Below, one piece after another: positions 1-5,597 of a DNA stretch of 7,632 bases. Numbering within the stretch: the stretch's first letter is position 1; each line of letters opens with the position of its first letter. The notes beneath the pieces are model-generated. The model worked only from the letters and a program-made list of their open reading frames with translations. It was not told the origin of the DNA and did not search any database. This stretch comes from JBPCRW01 sp050996405 (GTDB lineage Bacteria; Acidobacteriota; Blastocatellia; Pyrinomonadales; Pyrinomonadaceae): NCBI GenBank assembly GCA_050996405.1, contig JBPCRW010000270.1, positions 1-7,632 of the forward strand, written 5' to 3'. A program made the position numbers and the translations under genes.

Positions 1-38
1 ACCAGATTGACGGTTTTATTTCCACACGCGAGCAGTGA
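1..38 (+). other. possible 3' end of an upstream gene
   Basis: In the third forward frame, positions 3-35 read QIDGFISTREQ and end at a TGA at 36-38. The composition would suit the polar C-terminus of a protein, and the gene would lie on the same strand as everything else here. Eleven residues are too few to recognise a family, and another forward frame stays open to position 123, so this is only a possibility. From 39 to 67 I see no feature. Confidence 0.2.
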
Positions 39-67
39 AAGCAAATCGCGCGAAAGGGAAGTATACG

Positions 68-140
68 GGTCAGAACCGCCTGCGTCAGCGGGCGGGTCGC
101 CTGCCCGGAAACCCGCTTGCTGACGCAGGCGGTTCTGACC
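68..140. repeat. REP/MITE-like long inverted repeat (hairpin)
   Basis: The arm at 68-97 is the reverse complement of 111-140 at 28 of 30 positions. The outer 22 bp are perfect, then two positions differ (GG opposite TT, which would pair as G-U wobbles in RNA), then 6 bp match again. The loop is 13 nt (98-110). The arms begin GGTCAGAACC and end GGTTCTGACC. No T-run follows the right arm, so a classical intrinsic terminator is not supported. No target-site duplication is obvious at the borders. The length, GC richness and intergenic position suit a REP-like palindrome or a small non-autonomous element. It ends 13 bp before the first possible ATG of the transporter ATPase, so it would lie in that gene's leader or separate it from the upstream gene. 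The window has no second copy. Confidence 0.85.
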
Positions 141-152
141 TGTTGAAAGTTT

Positions 153-905
153 ATGTTTAAACGAGAAAACAAAATGAACGGAAATTCGGATTCGATTGTC
201 CGGCTTGAAAAAGTCACGAAAAATTACGGCGCGGCGCGTGCGGTGTTCGCTCTCGACGAAGTTGATTTGAAAATCGGGCGCGGCGAGCGCGTCGCCGTCA
301 CTGGTCCTTCGGGTTCGGGTAAATCCACTTTGTTGAATTTGCTTTGCGGGCTTGACGAGCCGACGGCGGGAAACGTTATTTTTAACGGAATAAAGTTTTC
401 AAAATTGAGCGATAACGAACGCACTTGTTTGCGGCGCGAAAAAATCGGAATGATTTTTCAGACGTTTAATTTGCTGCCGACCTTGAACGCTCTGGAAAAT
501 GTTTCGCTGCCTTTGCGTCTGCAAGGCGAAACTCGACGCGCGGCGGATGAAAGAGCGACGGAGATGCTTGAGCGCGTCGGATTGCGAGAGCGCGTTTCGC
601 ATCGTCCAGATGAAATGTCCGGCGGCGAAAGGCAGCGCGTCGCCATCGCGCGGGCTTTGATTTTCAATCCGCTGCTGCTGCTCGCGGATGAACCGACCGG
701 AAATCTGGATTCGCAAACGGGCGAAGATATTCTGGATTTGCTCGACAATCTTCATCGAGAATTTAACACGACGATAATTCTCGTGACGCACAACACACTT
801 GCGGCGGCGCATTGCGAAAGACAAATCACTTTGCGCGACGGTCATATCGTCAAAGATGAATCGGCGCGAGAGATTTTATCAAGCGTCCTAGTGGAGAAAA
901 TATAA
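153..905 (+). CDS. ABC transporter ATP-binding protein, LolD/MacB/YbbA type
   Basis: This is the nucleotide-binding subunit of an ABC exporter. It works on the cytoplasmic face of the inner membrane with the permease encoded next. All ATPase motifs are present: Walker A GPSGSGKST (residues 51-59), Q-loop Gln103, signature MSGGERQR (155-162), Walker B LLLLADEP (174-181), D-loop NLD (184-186) and switch His213. The tract PTLNALENV after the Q-loop and the E in SGGE are typical of the LolD/MacB/YbbA subfamily. At 250 aa it has about the usual length for a stand-alone subunit. The start is uncertain. ATG153 has no properly spaced Shine-Dalgarno, whereas ATG174 (in frame, giving MNGNSDSIVRLEKV) starts where relatives usually do and has a weak GAGA 7 nt upstream. 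I prefer ATG174 slightly. The TAA stop directly abuts the permease ATG. The substrate cannot be inferred from this subunit. Confidence 0.95.
   Translation: MFKRENKMNGNSDSIVRLEKVTKNYGAARAVFALDEVDLKIGRGERVAVTGPSGSGKSTLLNLLCGLDEPTAGNVIFNGIKFSKLSDNERTCLRREKIGMIFQTFNLLPTLNALENVSLPLRLQGETRRAADERATEMLERVGLRERVSHRPDEMSGGERQRVAIARALIFNPLLLLADEPTGNLDSQTGEDILDLLDNLHREFNTTIILVTHNTLAAAHCERQITLRDGHIVKDESAREILSSVLVEKI
893..896 (+). promoter_or_regulatory. ribosome binding site of the permease gene
   Basis: GGAG lies 9 nt before ATG906, inside the last codons of the ATPase gene. Because the ATPase TAA (903-905) touches this ATG, ribosomes finishing the first gene are well placed to start the second, which suggests translational coupling of the two subunits. 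Confidence 0.7.
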
Positions 906-3467
906 ATGTTCGGCGCGTTAATGCTAATAACATTTCGGCAGTGGCGGCGGCACAAACTGCGGCTGGGTTTGACGATTTCGGGAATCGTTTTAGGCGTGGC
1001 GGTTTTCTTCGCCGTTCAGACGGCAAACGCGACGCTCGTTGATTCGCTGCACGCGACCATCGAAAAACTGGCGGGCAAAGCCACTCTGCAAATCGTCGGC
1101 GGCGAAGCGGGTTTTTCGCAAAATATCCTGCAAAAAGTCCGCGACACGCCCGGAGTCGAAATCGCCGAGCCGGTCACGGAAGCGATTGTTTCCACGTCTC
1201 TGCCGGGCGGAGAAAAACTGCTCGTTTTGGGTTTGGATACGTCGAGCGATTTGACGCTCTACGACGAGATGTTTGAAGAATCGGGCATCGACGTAAAAAA
1301 TCCGATGGCTTTCGCGTCACGCGCCGATTCGATTGCCGTCACGCGCTCGCTCGCTTCGCGTTTTGGACTAAAAGAAAACGACAAAATAACGCTCGACACG
1401 CAGGCGGGCGCGCAGACTTTTACGATTCGCGGCTTTTTTAAAACCGCCGGAGCGGGCGCGGTTTTTGACGGCAATGTCGCCGTGCTGGATATTTCGTCGG
1501 CGCAGGCGGCGTTCAATCGCGGGCAGAACATAGACCGCATAGATATTATGGTCGCGCCGAACGAGACGGTTGAAAACGCGCGGCAAACTCTGCGTTCCGA
1601 GTTGCCCGCCGGAATCGAAGTGGTTCGTCCCGATTTGCGCGGGCAAAGCATCGAAAACGCCGTCACCTCGATGCATTTAATCCTGACGATGATGAGTTTT
1701 TTAGCGTTGTCCATCGGAGTTTTTATTATTTTCAACTCGTTCAGCGTCAGTCTCAATCAACGCTGGAAGGAAATCGGTATTCTGCGCTCGCTCGGCGCGG
1801 AGCGTGGGAATATTCAAAAAATGTTTCTCGGCGAAGCGGTGTTGATAGGTTTGATTGGTTCGGCTCTCGGCGTTCTGGTCGGTTTTTATCTGGCGCAAAT
1901 TGCAGGGAAAATTATGGGCACTATTTCCGTCTCGGTCTATGGCTACGCCGCTTCGCCGCAGCAAACGGAATTTAATTTTTTGTATGCTGCATTGGCTTTC
2001 GGCATCGGCGTAGTCGCATCGTTAATTGCCGCCTGGTTGCCTGCCCGCGCCGCTTCCAGACTCAATCCAGTTTTGGCTTTGTCCAATGTTGAAAATCGCC
2101 AGCGCGAAGTGAGAACGGGCGCGGCGCGTTTTTTAATGGGATTGACATTGATTATCGCGGGGCTGGCTTTAACGCGATTTACAACGCCGCGCGTGGAATC
2201 CGCCAGCCAATTCTGGTATTCCTTTTTGGTCTTGTCGGGAATGGTTTTGCTGCTGCCCAAATTTATCGAATGGGGCGCGCGGATTTTGCGACCTCTGATG
2301 GAATTTTTTTTCGGAGTCGAAGGCTTGATAGCGGTTGAAACAATGGCTCAATCTCCGCGCCGGACTTCTGCCACCGTCGGCGCGTTGATGGTCGGTTTGA
2401 TGCTGGTTTTTTCCATCGGAGCTTTAATTCAAAGTCAGAAAGCCGCGCTTAATCGCTCGCTGGATAAATCATTCAACGCGGATTTACTGGTTACTTCTTC
2501 GGAGCAGCTTCACTCGCGGACATATCATTTTAGCGAAGCGACCGTGAATCAAATCGCCGCTTTGCCCGGAGTCGAACGCGCCGACGAAATGCGAACGACA
2601 TCGGTAAATTACGGCGGCGAGGAAGTCGCCGTTTTAGCGCACGATATGGACGCATATTTCGCTATGTCGCCGGATTTGCTGGACGAAGGCGATGCAAAAC
2701 GCGCCCGCGAATTGACTTCGCGCGGCGAAGGCGTTCTGGTTTCAAATAATTTTGCTCTGCGCTGGAATTTGGGTTTGGGCGACACGCTCAAACTCGAAAC
2801 GCCGAACGGAACGCTCGCTCTGCCGGTTGTCGGCTTGCTCGAATATTACCGTTCGGAAAAGGGAACGATTTTTCTCGACCGGCAGATTTATAAAAAATAC
2901 TGGGACGACGACAATGTTGATTATATTTTAATCAAATTGGAAAACGGCGTGAACCGCGCGGCTTTCAAAAACAGTATTTACGCCGCGTTATCGGGCGAGC
3001 AAAAAGCGTTCGTTTATACCCACGAAGAATATAAACAATGGGTTACGCGCTTGATTGACCAGTTTTTCACTTTAACTTATTTGCAAATGGTCATCGCCGT
3101 CGTCGTCGGGGCGTTGGGACTAATGAACACAATGATAGTTTCGGTTGCCGAGCGAAAACGGGAAATCGGAGTTTTTCGCGCCGTCGGCGGCTTCCGCTGG
3201 CAAGTCGGCAAAATGATTCTGCTCGAAGCGATTTCAATTTCCCTAATCGGTATGACGACGGGCTTTTTAGCGGGAATGCTGAACGCCTATTTTATGATTC
3301 ACACTGCCGCGAAAGTTATCGCCGGATTCAATCTGCCGTTTAGATTTCCGTTGATAATGGTTTTAATTGCGATTCCGGTGGTGATTATTATCGCGCTGCT
3401 TTCCGCGTGGCTTCCGGCGCGACGCGCGGCGCGTTTGCCTGTGATTGATGCCATCGGCTACGAGTGA
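906..3467 (+). CDS. ABC transporter permease with two FtsX domains (YbbP/MacB-like, 10 TM)
   Basis: This is the membrane subunit of the ABC exporter started by the preceding gene. At 853 aa it contains two MacB/FtsX-type half-modules in one chain. By eye the order is: TM1 at about 18-40; an extracytoplasmic core domain (about 41-255); TM2-4 at about 257-280, 309-331 and 357-380; two central TMs (about 405-420 and 433-455); TM7 at about 489-508; a second extracytoplasmic domain (about 515-715); and TM8-10 at about 722-748, 773-795 and 815-838. Each FtsX domain has the cytoplasmic coupling-helix motif that contacts the ATPase (EIGILRSLGA from about 289, REIGVFRAVGG from about 752) and an LPAR tail after its last TM. 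This 10-TM layout matches E. coli YbbP rather than MacB (4 TM with fused ATPase) or LolC/E. Such type VII transporters transmit motion to the periplasm or extract lipophilic molecules from the membrane. No adaptor, lipase or channel partner lies in the window, so the substrate is unknown. Confidence 0.93.
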   Translation: MFGALMLITFRQWRRHKLRLGLTISGIVLGVAVFFAVQTANATLVDSLHATIEKLAGKATLQIVGGEAGFSQNILQKVRDTPGVEIAEPVTEAIVSTSLPGGEKLLVLGLDTSSDLTLYDEMFEESGIDVKNPMAFASRADSIAVTRSLASRFGLKENDKITLDTQAGAQTFTIRGFFKTAGAGAVFDGNVAVLDISSAQAAFNRGQNIDRIDIMVAPNETVENARQTLRSELPAGIEVVRPDLRGQSIENAVTSMHLILTMMSFLALSIGVFIIFNSFSVSLNQRWKEIGILRSLGAERGNIQKMFLGEAVLIGLIGSALGVLVGFYLAQIAGKIMGTISVSVYGYAASPQQTEFNFLYAALAFGIGVVASLIAAWLPARAASRLNPVLALSNVENRQREVRTGAARFLMGLTLIIAGLALTRFTTPRVESASQFWYSFLVLSGMVLLLPKFIEWGARILRPLMEFFFGVEGLIAVETMAQSPRRTSATVGALMVGLMLVFSIGALIQSQKAALNRSLDKSFNADLLVTSSEQLHSRTYHFSEATVNQIAALPGVERADEMRTTSVNYGGEEVAVLAHDMDAYFAMSPDLLDEGDAKRARELTSRGEGVLVSNNFALRWNLGLGDTLKLETPNGTLALPVVGLLEYYRSEKGTIFLDRQIYKKYWDDDNVDYILIKLENGVNRAAFKNSIYAALSGEQKAFVYTHEEYKQWVTRLIDQFFTLTYLQMVIAVVVGALGLMNTMIVSVAERKREIGVFRAVGGFRWQVGKMILLEAISISLIGMTTGFLAGMLNAYFMIHTAAKVIAGFNLPFRFPLIMVLIAIPVVIIIALLSAWLPARRAARLPVIDAIGYE

Positions 3468-3527
3468 TTCGAGCAGGAAATCCGCTTCAGAAAGGGTTGT
3501 TATAAAGTTTAGAAATTTTTCTGTTTT

Positions 3528-3531
3528 GGAG
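3528..3531 (+). promoter_or_regulatory. ribosome binding site of the zinc-ribbon gene
   Basis: GGAG sits 7 nt before ATG3539, an ideal spacing. It is the main reason to accept the short downstream reading frame and its start. The 71-nt gap after the permease stop also contains TATAAA at 3501-3506, but no matching -35 box, so whether this gene has its own promoter is open. Confidence 0.65.
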
Positions 3532-3538
3532 ATTCGAG

Positions 3539-3814
3539 ATGTTTGGCGCATTTGATTTTATTGATTATTGGAGGGCAGTCTATGAGAAAGTCAATTATTT
3601 CTGCCCGCAATGCCGGCAAACGCGCGTTTTTACCAGACGCGGCACAAATCATTGGCATCAGTTTAGTTTGAGCGTTGCCACTTTTGGTTTATGGCTTCCC
3701 GCTTGGGCGTTTATCGCAATCAGAAACAGCAGCCGACCTTTCACCTGTTCAATTTGCAAATATACCGATTATGGTCGGATTTTGGCAATGTCTAATTCTT
3801 ATCAACAAAGATGA
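3539..3814 (+). CDS. small zinc-ribbon protein with a hydrophobic insert
   Basis: This is a 91-aa protein of unknown function. Two cysteine pairs, CPQC (Cys22, Cys25) and CSIC (Cys70, Cys73), can form one zinc-binding knuckle pair. Between them lie an Asn-His-x-His motif (37-40) and a hydrophobic, Trp-rich segment FSLSVATFGLWLPAWAFIAI (42-61) that could dip into or cross the membrane. The order CxxC, hydrophobic stretch, CxxC recalls the LITAF domain and short bacterial membrane zinc ribbons. That is an analogy of layout, not a proven homology. No signal peptide or catalytic motif is visible. The start is set by a GGAG 7 nt upstream. It follows the permease by 71 nt on the same strand, so co-transcription is possible but not shown. 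The gene ends in ATGA, where a second short reading frame begins. Confidence 0.7.
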   Translation: MFGAFDFIDYWRAVYEKVNYFCPQCRQTRVFTRRGTNHWHQFSLSVATFGLWLPAWAFIAIRNSSRPFTCSICKYTDYGRILAMSNSYQQR

Positions 3815-3912
3815 ATAACGCCATAATTTCACTACTTTGTTTTAGCGCGGTATCAGATTTCGGGCTTGGTTTAATTTCGGAGGTGAAAAATGTTCGGATT
3901 GATGCCTTATGA
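3811..3912 (+). pseudogene. short ORF overlapping the zinc-ribbon stop (ATGA), possibly the start of a decayed gene
   Basis: ATG3811 overlaps the TGA of the zinc-ribbon gene (3812-3814), a typical arrangement for translational coupling. The frame encodes 33 residues, starting MNNAIISLLCFSAVSD and ending KNVRIDAL before TGA at 3910-3912. Past that stop the same frame remains open to TAA at 4087-4089, and it includes a helix-like stretch TSAQIADWLKAIL. That extension runs 56 bp into dctA, so at least its end cannot be a normal gene. I do not recognise the protein. It could be a coupled small protein, a gene broken by one nonsense change, or chance. Confidence 0.25.
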
Positions 3913-3916
3913 ATAA
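3879..3916 (+). promoter_or_regulatory. strong ribosome binding site with an 8-codon ORF (candidate leader peptide)
   Basis: GGAGG at 3879-3883 stands 6 nt before ATG3890, the best Shine-Dalgarno in this region. The frame encodes only MFGLMPYE and stops at TAA 3914-3916. A third frame starts inside it at ATG3909 and runs 23 codons to TGA at 3978-3980. Such a good initiation site without a long gene behind it could mark a regulatory leader peptide of dctA (118 nt downstream) or the front end of a deleted gene. Confidence 0.3.
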
Positions 3917-3946
3917 CTGCTTTGACAACATCAGCGCAAATCGCCG

Positions 3947-3978
3947 ATTGGTTGAAAGCTATTTTGTATTCAACCAAT
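3947..3978. repeat. perfect 10-bp inverted repeat upstream of dctA (candidate operator or leader hairpin)
   Basis: ATTGGTTGAA at 3947-3956 is the exact reverse complement of TTCAACCAAT at 3969-3978, with a 12-nt spacer. The half-site centres lie 22 bp apart, about two helical turns, which would let a dimeric regulator bind one DNA face. In RNA it would make a 10-bp stem. No T-run follows, so it is not an intrinsic terminator. It ends 55 bp before the dctA ATG, which suits control of that gene. Confidence 0.55.
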
Positions 3979-4033
3979 GATAAAGTAAATGTAAAGATGG
4001 CAAATAATCGTTTCGCTAAGGTCAATAAAAACT

Positions 4034-5374
4034 ATGGAAATAAATATGGAATCACCGAACGCAGTCGCAACGCGCCAGCCGTTTTATAAAGTTTTATATT
4101 TTCAGGTTTTGGCGGCGATTATTCTCGGCGTGCTGGTCGGGTTTTTGTTTCCCGATTTCGGCGCGTCGCTCAAACCGCTCGGTGACGCTTTTATCAAACT
4201 CGTCAAAATGGTCATCGCGCCGATTATTTTTTTGACGGTCGTCACGGGCATCGCGGGCATCGGCGATATAAAAAAACTCGGTCGCGTCGGCATCAAAACG
4301 CTGCTTTATTTTGAAGTCGTCTCGACGCTTTCGCTGTTTATCGGTCTGGCGGTTGTCAAAATTGCCCAGCCGGGCGCGGGCGTGAACGCCGACGCTTCGA
4401 CGCTCGATGCGAAAGCCGTCGAACAATACACGCACGCGGCGCAGACCGGCGGCGGAGTCTGGGATTTCCTGCTGCATATTATTCCCGACACGGTTTTCGG
4501 CGCATTTTCAAACGGCGAGATTTTGCAGGTTTTATTTTTCTCGATTTTTTTCGGCATTGCGCTGGTCAAATTGGGCGAGCGCGGCGCGCCTTTAACCAAA
4601 GCTCTCGATTCGATTAGCAAAGTTTTTTTCGGCATCATCGCGCTGATTATGCGCTTTGCGCCCGTCGGCGCATTCGGCGCGATGGCTTTTACGGTCGGCA
4701 AATACGGCATCGGAACTCTAAGGTCGCTTGCCGAAGTGATGCTCTGCGTTTATTTGACCTGCGCGCTGTTTATAATTTTCGTTCTCGGCGCGATTGCGCG
4801 GCTCGCCGGATTTTCGATTTTTAAATTCATCCGCTATATCAAAGACGAAATTTTAATCGTCGTCGGAACTTCTTCGAGCGAATCGGTTTTGCCGCGTCTG
4901 ATGACGAAACTCGAACGGCTGGGCTGCTCGAAATCCGTTGTCGGGCTGGTCGTTCCGGCGGGTTATTCTTTTAATCTGGACGGAACTTCGATTTATCTGA
5001 CGATTGCGGCGATTTTTATCGCGCAGGCGACGAACACGCCTTTGACTTTCGGTCAGGAATTGACGGTTCTGGTCGTTTTAATGCTCACTTCAAAAGGCGC
5101 GGCGACGGTCACGGGCGGCGGATTTATAACTTTGGCGGCGACGCTTTCGAGTCTCGGAACAATTCCGGTCGCAGGGATAGCTCTGCTTTTGGGAATTGAC
5201 CGTTTTATGTCCGAAGCGCGTTCATTTACCAACCTAATCGGCAATGGCGTGGCGACGGTCGTCGTCGCCAAATGGGAAGGCGAATTTGACCACGCGCAAG
5301 CCGATGCCGTTTTAAACGGAAATTTGCCAGCCGCCGCCGGATTATTTGAAGCCGGAATCGGTTCGGCTGGCTGA
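4034..5374 (+). CDS. dctA: C4-dicarboxylate:cation symporter DctA
   Basis: This inner-membrane secondary transporter of the DAACS family takes up succinate, fumarate, malate and related C4-dicarboxylates, driven by cation co-transport. At 446 aa it is slightly longer than E. coli DctA (about 428). Family hallmarks appear in order: the HP1 serine motif SSSES (280-284) in the DctA-type context ESVLPRLMTKLERLGC; NLDGT (314-318) preceded by GYSF; the HP2 tip TSKGAATVTGGGF (352-364); and the substrate-binding helix DRFMSEAR (389-396) followed by TNLIGNGVAT. The context of these motifs is DctA-like rather than glutamate-transporter-like. ATG4034 and ATG4046 are both possible starts. The first has only AAGG 12 nt upstream and the second only GGA 7 nt upstream, so neither is decisive. 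No DcuS/DcuR or DctB/DctD genes are nearby. The gene stands alone, with 219 bp before it and 223 bp after it, and the inverted repeat at 3947-3978 may control it. Confidence 0.96.
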   Translation: MEINMESPNAVATRQPFYKVLYFQVLAAIILGVLVGFLFPDFGASLKPLGDAFIKLVKMVIAPIIFLTVVTGIAGIGDIKKLGRVGIKTLLYFEVVSTLSLFIGLAVVKIAQPGAGVNADASTLDAKAVEQYTHAAQTGGGVWDFLLHIIPDTVFGAFSNGEILQVLFFSIFFGIALVKLGERGAPLTKALDSISKVFFGIIALIMRFAPVGAFGAMAFTVGKYGIGTLRSLAEVMLCVYLTCALFIIFVLGAIARLAGFSIFKFIRYIKDEILIVVGTSSSESVLPRLMTKLERLGCSKSVVGLVVPAGYSFNLDGTSIYLTIAAIFIAQATNTPLTFGQELTVLVVLMLTSKGAATVTGGGFITLAATLSSLGTIPVAGIALLLGIDRFMSEARSFTNLIGNGVATVVVAKWEGEFDHAQADAVLNGNLPAAAGLFEAGIGSAG

Positions 5375-5407
5375 CAACAGAAAACTCGCCCGCCTTTTTA
5401 GATTGTT

Positions 5408-5441
5408 AATTTAAAACCGTCTTGAATTTTAAATCGTCTTG
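5408..5441. repeat. tandem direct repeat, 2 x 17 bp
   Basis: Positions 5408-5424 and 5425-5441 are adjacent copies that match at 15 of 17 bases; both begin AATTT and end CGTCTTG. There is no third copy on either side. They start 33 bp after the dctA stop and lie 157 bp before the GH92 start. They could be a local duplication or paired binding sites. Confidence 0.6.
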
Positions 5442-5495
5442 CCTTTTCGCGGCAATAACTTCCCTGTTTCCGCTTATCCCGAACCGGCGTTGTTG

Positions 5496-5501
5496 TATAA
5501 T
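5496..5501 (+). promoter_or_regulatory. candidate -10 element upstream of the GH92 gene
   Basis: A perfect TATAAT lies 96 bp before the GH92 ATG. No good TTGACA-like box sits 16-18 bp upstream. The overlapping TAATTTTG at 5498-5505 fits the Bacteroidota -7 pattern TAnnTTTG, but the matching -33 TTTG is not seen. The rest of the 5375-5597 gap shows only the tandem repeat and a weak 5-bp hairpin (5439-5455), so this is the likeliest promoter for the mannosidase gene. Confidence 0.35.
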
Positions 5502-5597
5502 TTTGCTTCTCCGATATACTGGGGTGCTGAAGTTTTTCCTGGAATAATTACAGCTTTTAGCTCTGCTTTAGAGAAATTCCTTTGGAAATCGAAAAAA

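Larger units (their letters stand above)
3815..4033. other. intergenic leader region before dctA without a convincing gene
   Basis: These 219 bases carry no reading frame that resembles a known protein on either strand, and by eye they are more AT-rich than the flanking genes. They hold three overlapping short frames (3811-3912, 3890-3916 and 3909-3980), a very good ribosome binding site at 3879-3883 that leads only to an 8-codon frame, and a perfect inverted repeat at 3947-3978. A TTGACA at 3922-3927 lacks a good -10 partner at 16-18 bp. The region probably holds the dctA promoter and 5' leader, perhaps together with remains of a lost gene. Confidence 0.6.

Noticed and set aside
399..845. 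148-codon open frame on the - strand inside the ABC ATPase gene
   Set aside because: It lies wholly antisense to a gene with every ABC motif, and its translation is Arg/Gln-rich with no recognisable domain. It is a shadow of the GC-biased coding strand.
1259..1756. 165-codon open frame on the - strand inside the permease gene
   Set aside because: It is antisense to the first extracytoplasmic domain of the permease and has no family-like motif or suitable ribosome site. The + strand frame is continuous and clearly coding.
3466..3538. 8-bp direct repeat GATTCGAG at 3466-3473 and 3531-3538 as insertion or attachment-site borders
   Set aside because: Eight bases 65 bp apart, one copy overlapping the permease stop, with no mobile gene between them. 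It is most likely chance.
3910..3912. In-frame TGA as a possible selenocysteine codon
   Set aside because: No SECIS-like hairpin with the required placement is evident, no selenoprotein motif surrounds it, and the frame itself is doubtful.
3922..3927. TTGACA as the -35 box of dctA
   Set aside because: The hexamers 16-18 bp downstream (around CGATTG) do not resemble a -10 box, so no sigma-70 promoter can be supported there.
3792..4025. 77-codon open frame on the - strand across the gap before dctA
   Set aside because: It has no Shine-Dalgarno on the - strand, no recognisable motif, and overlaps the end of the zinc-ribbon gene. It cannot be excluded entirely but is not supported.
4306..4710. 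134-codon open frame on the - strand inside dctA, with a 127-codon one at 4094-4477
   Set aside because: Both are antisense to an unambiguous dctA and look like reverse-frame translations of hydrophobic codons.
5439..5455. Hairpin TTGCC/GGCAA as the dctA terminator
   Set aside because: The stem is only 5 bp with a 7-nt loop, and no T-run follows. It also overlaps the tandem repeat.
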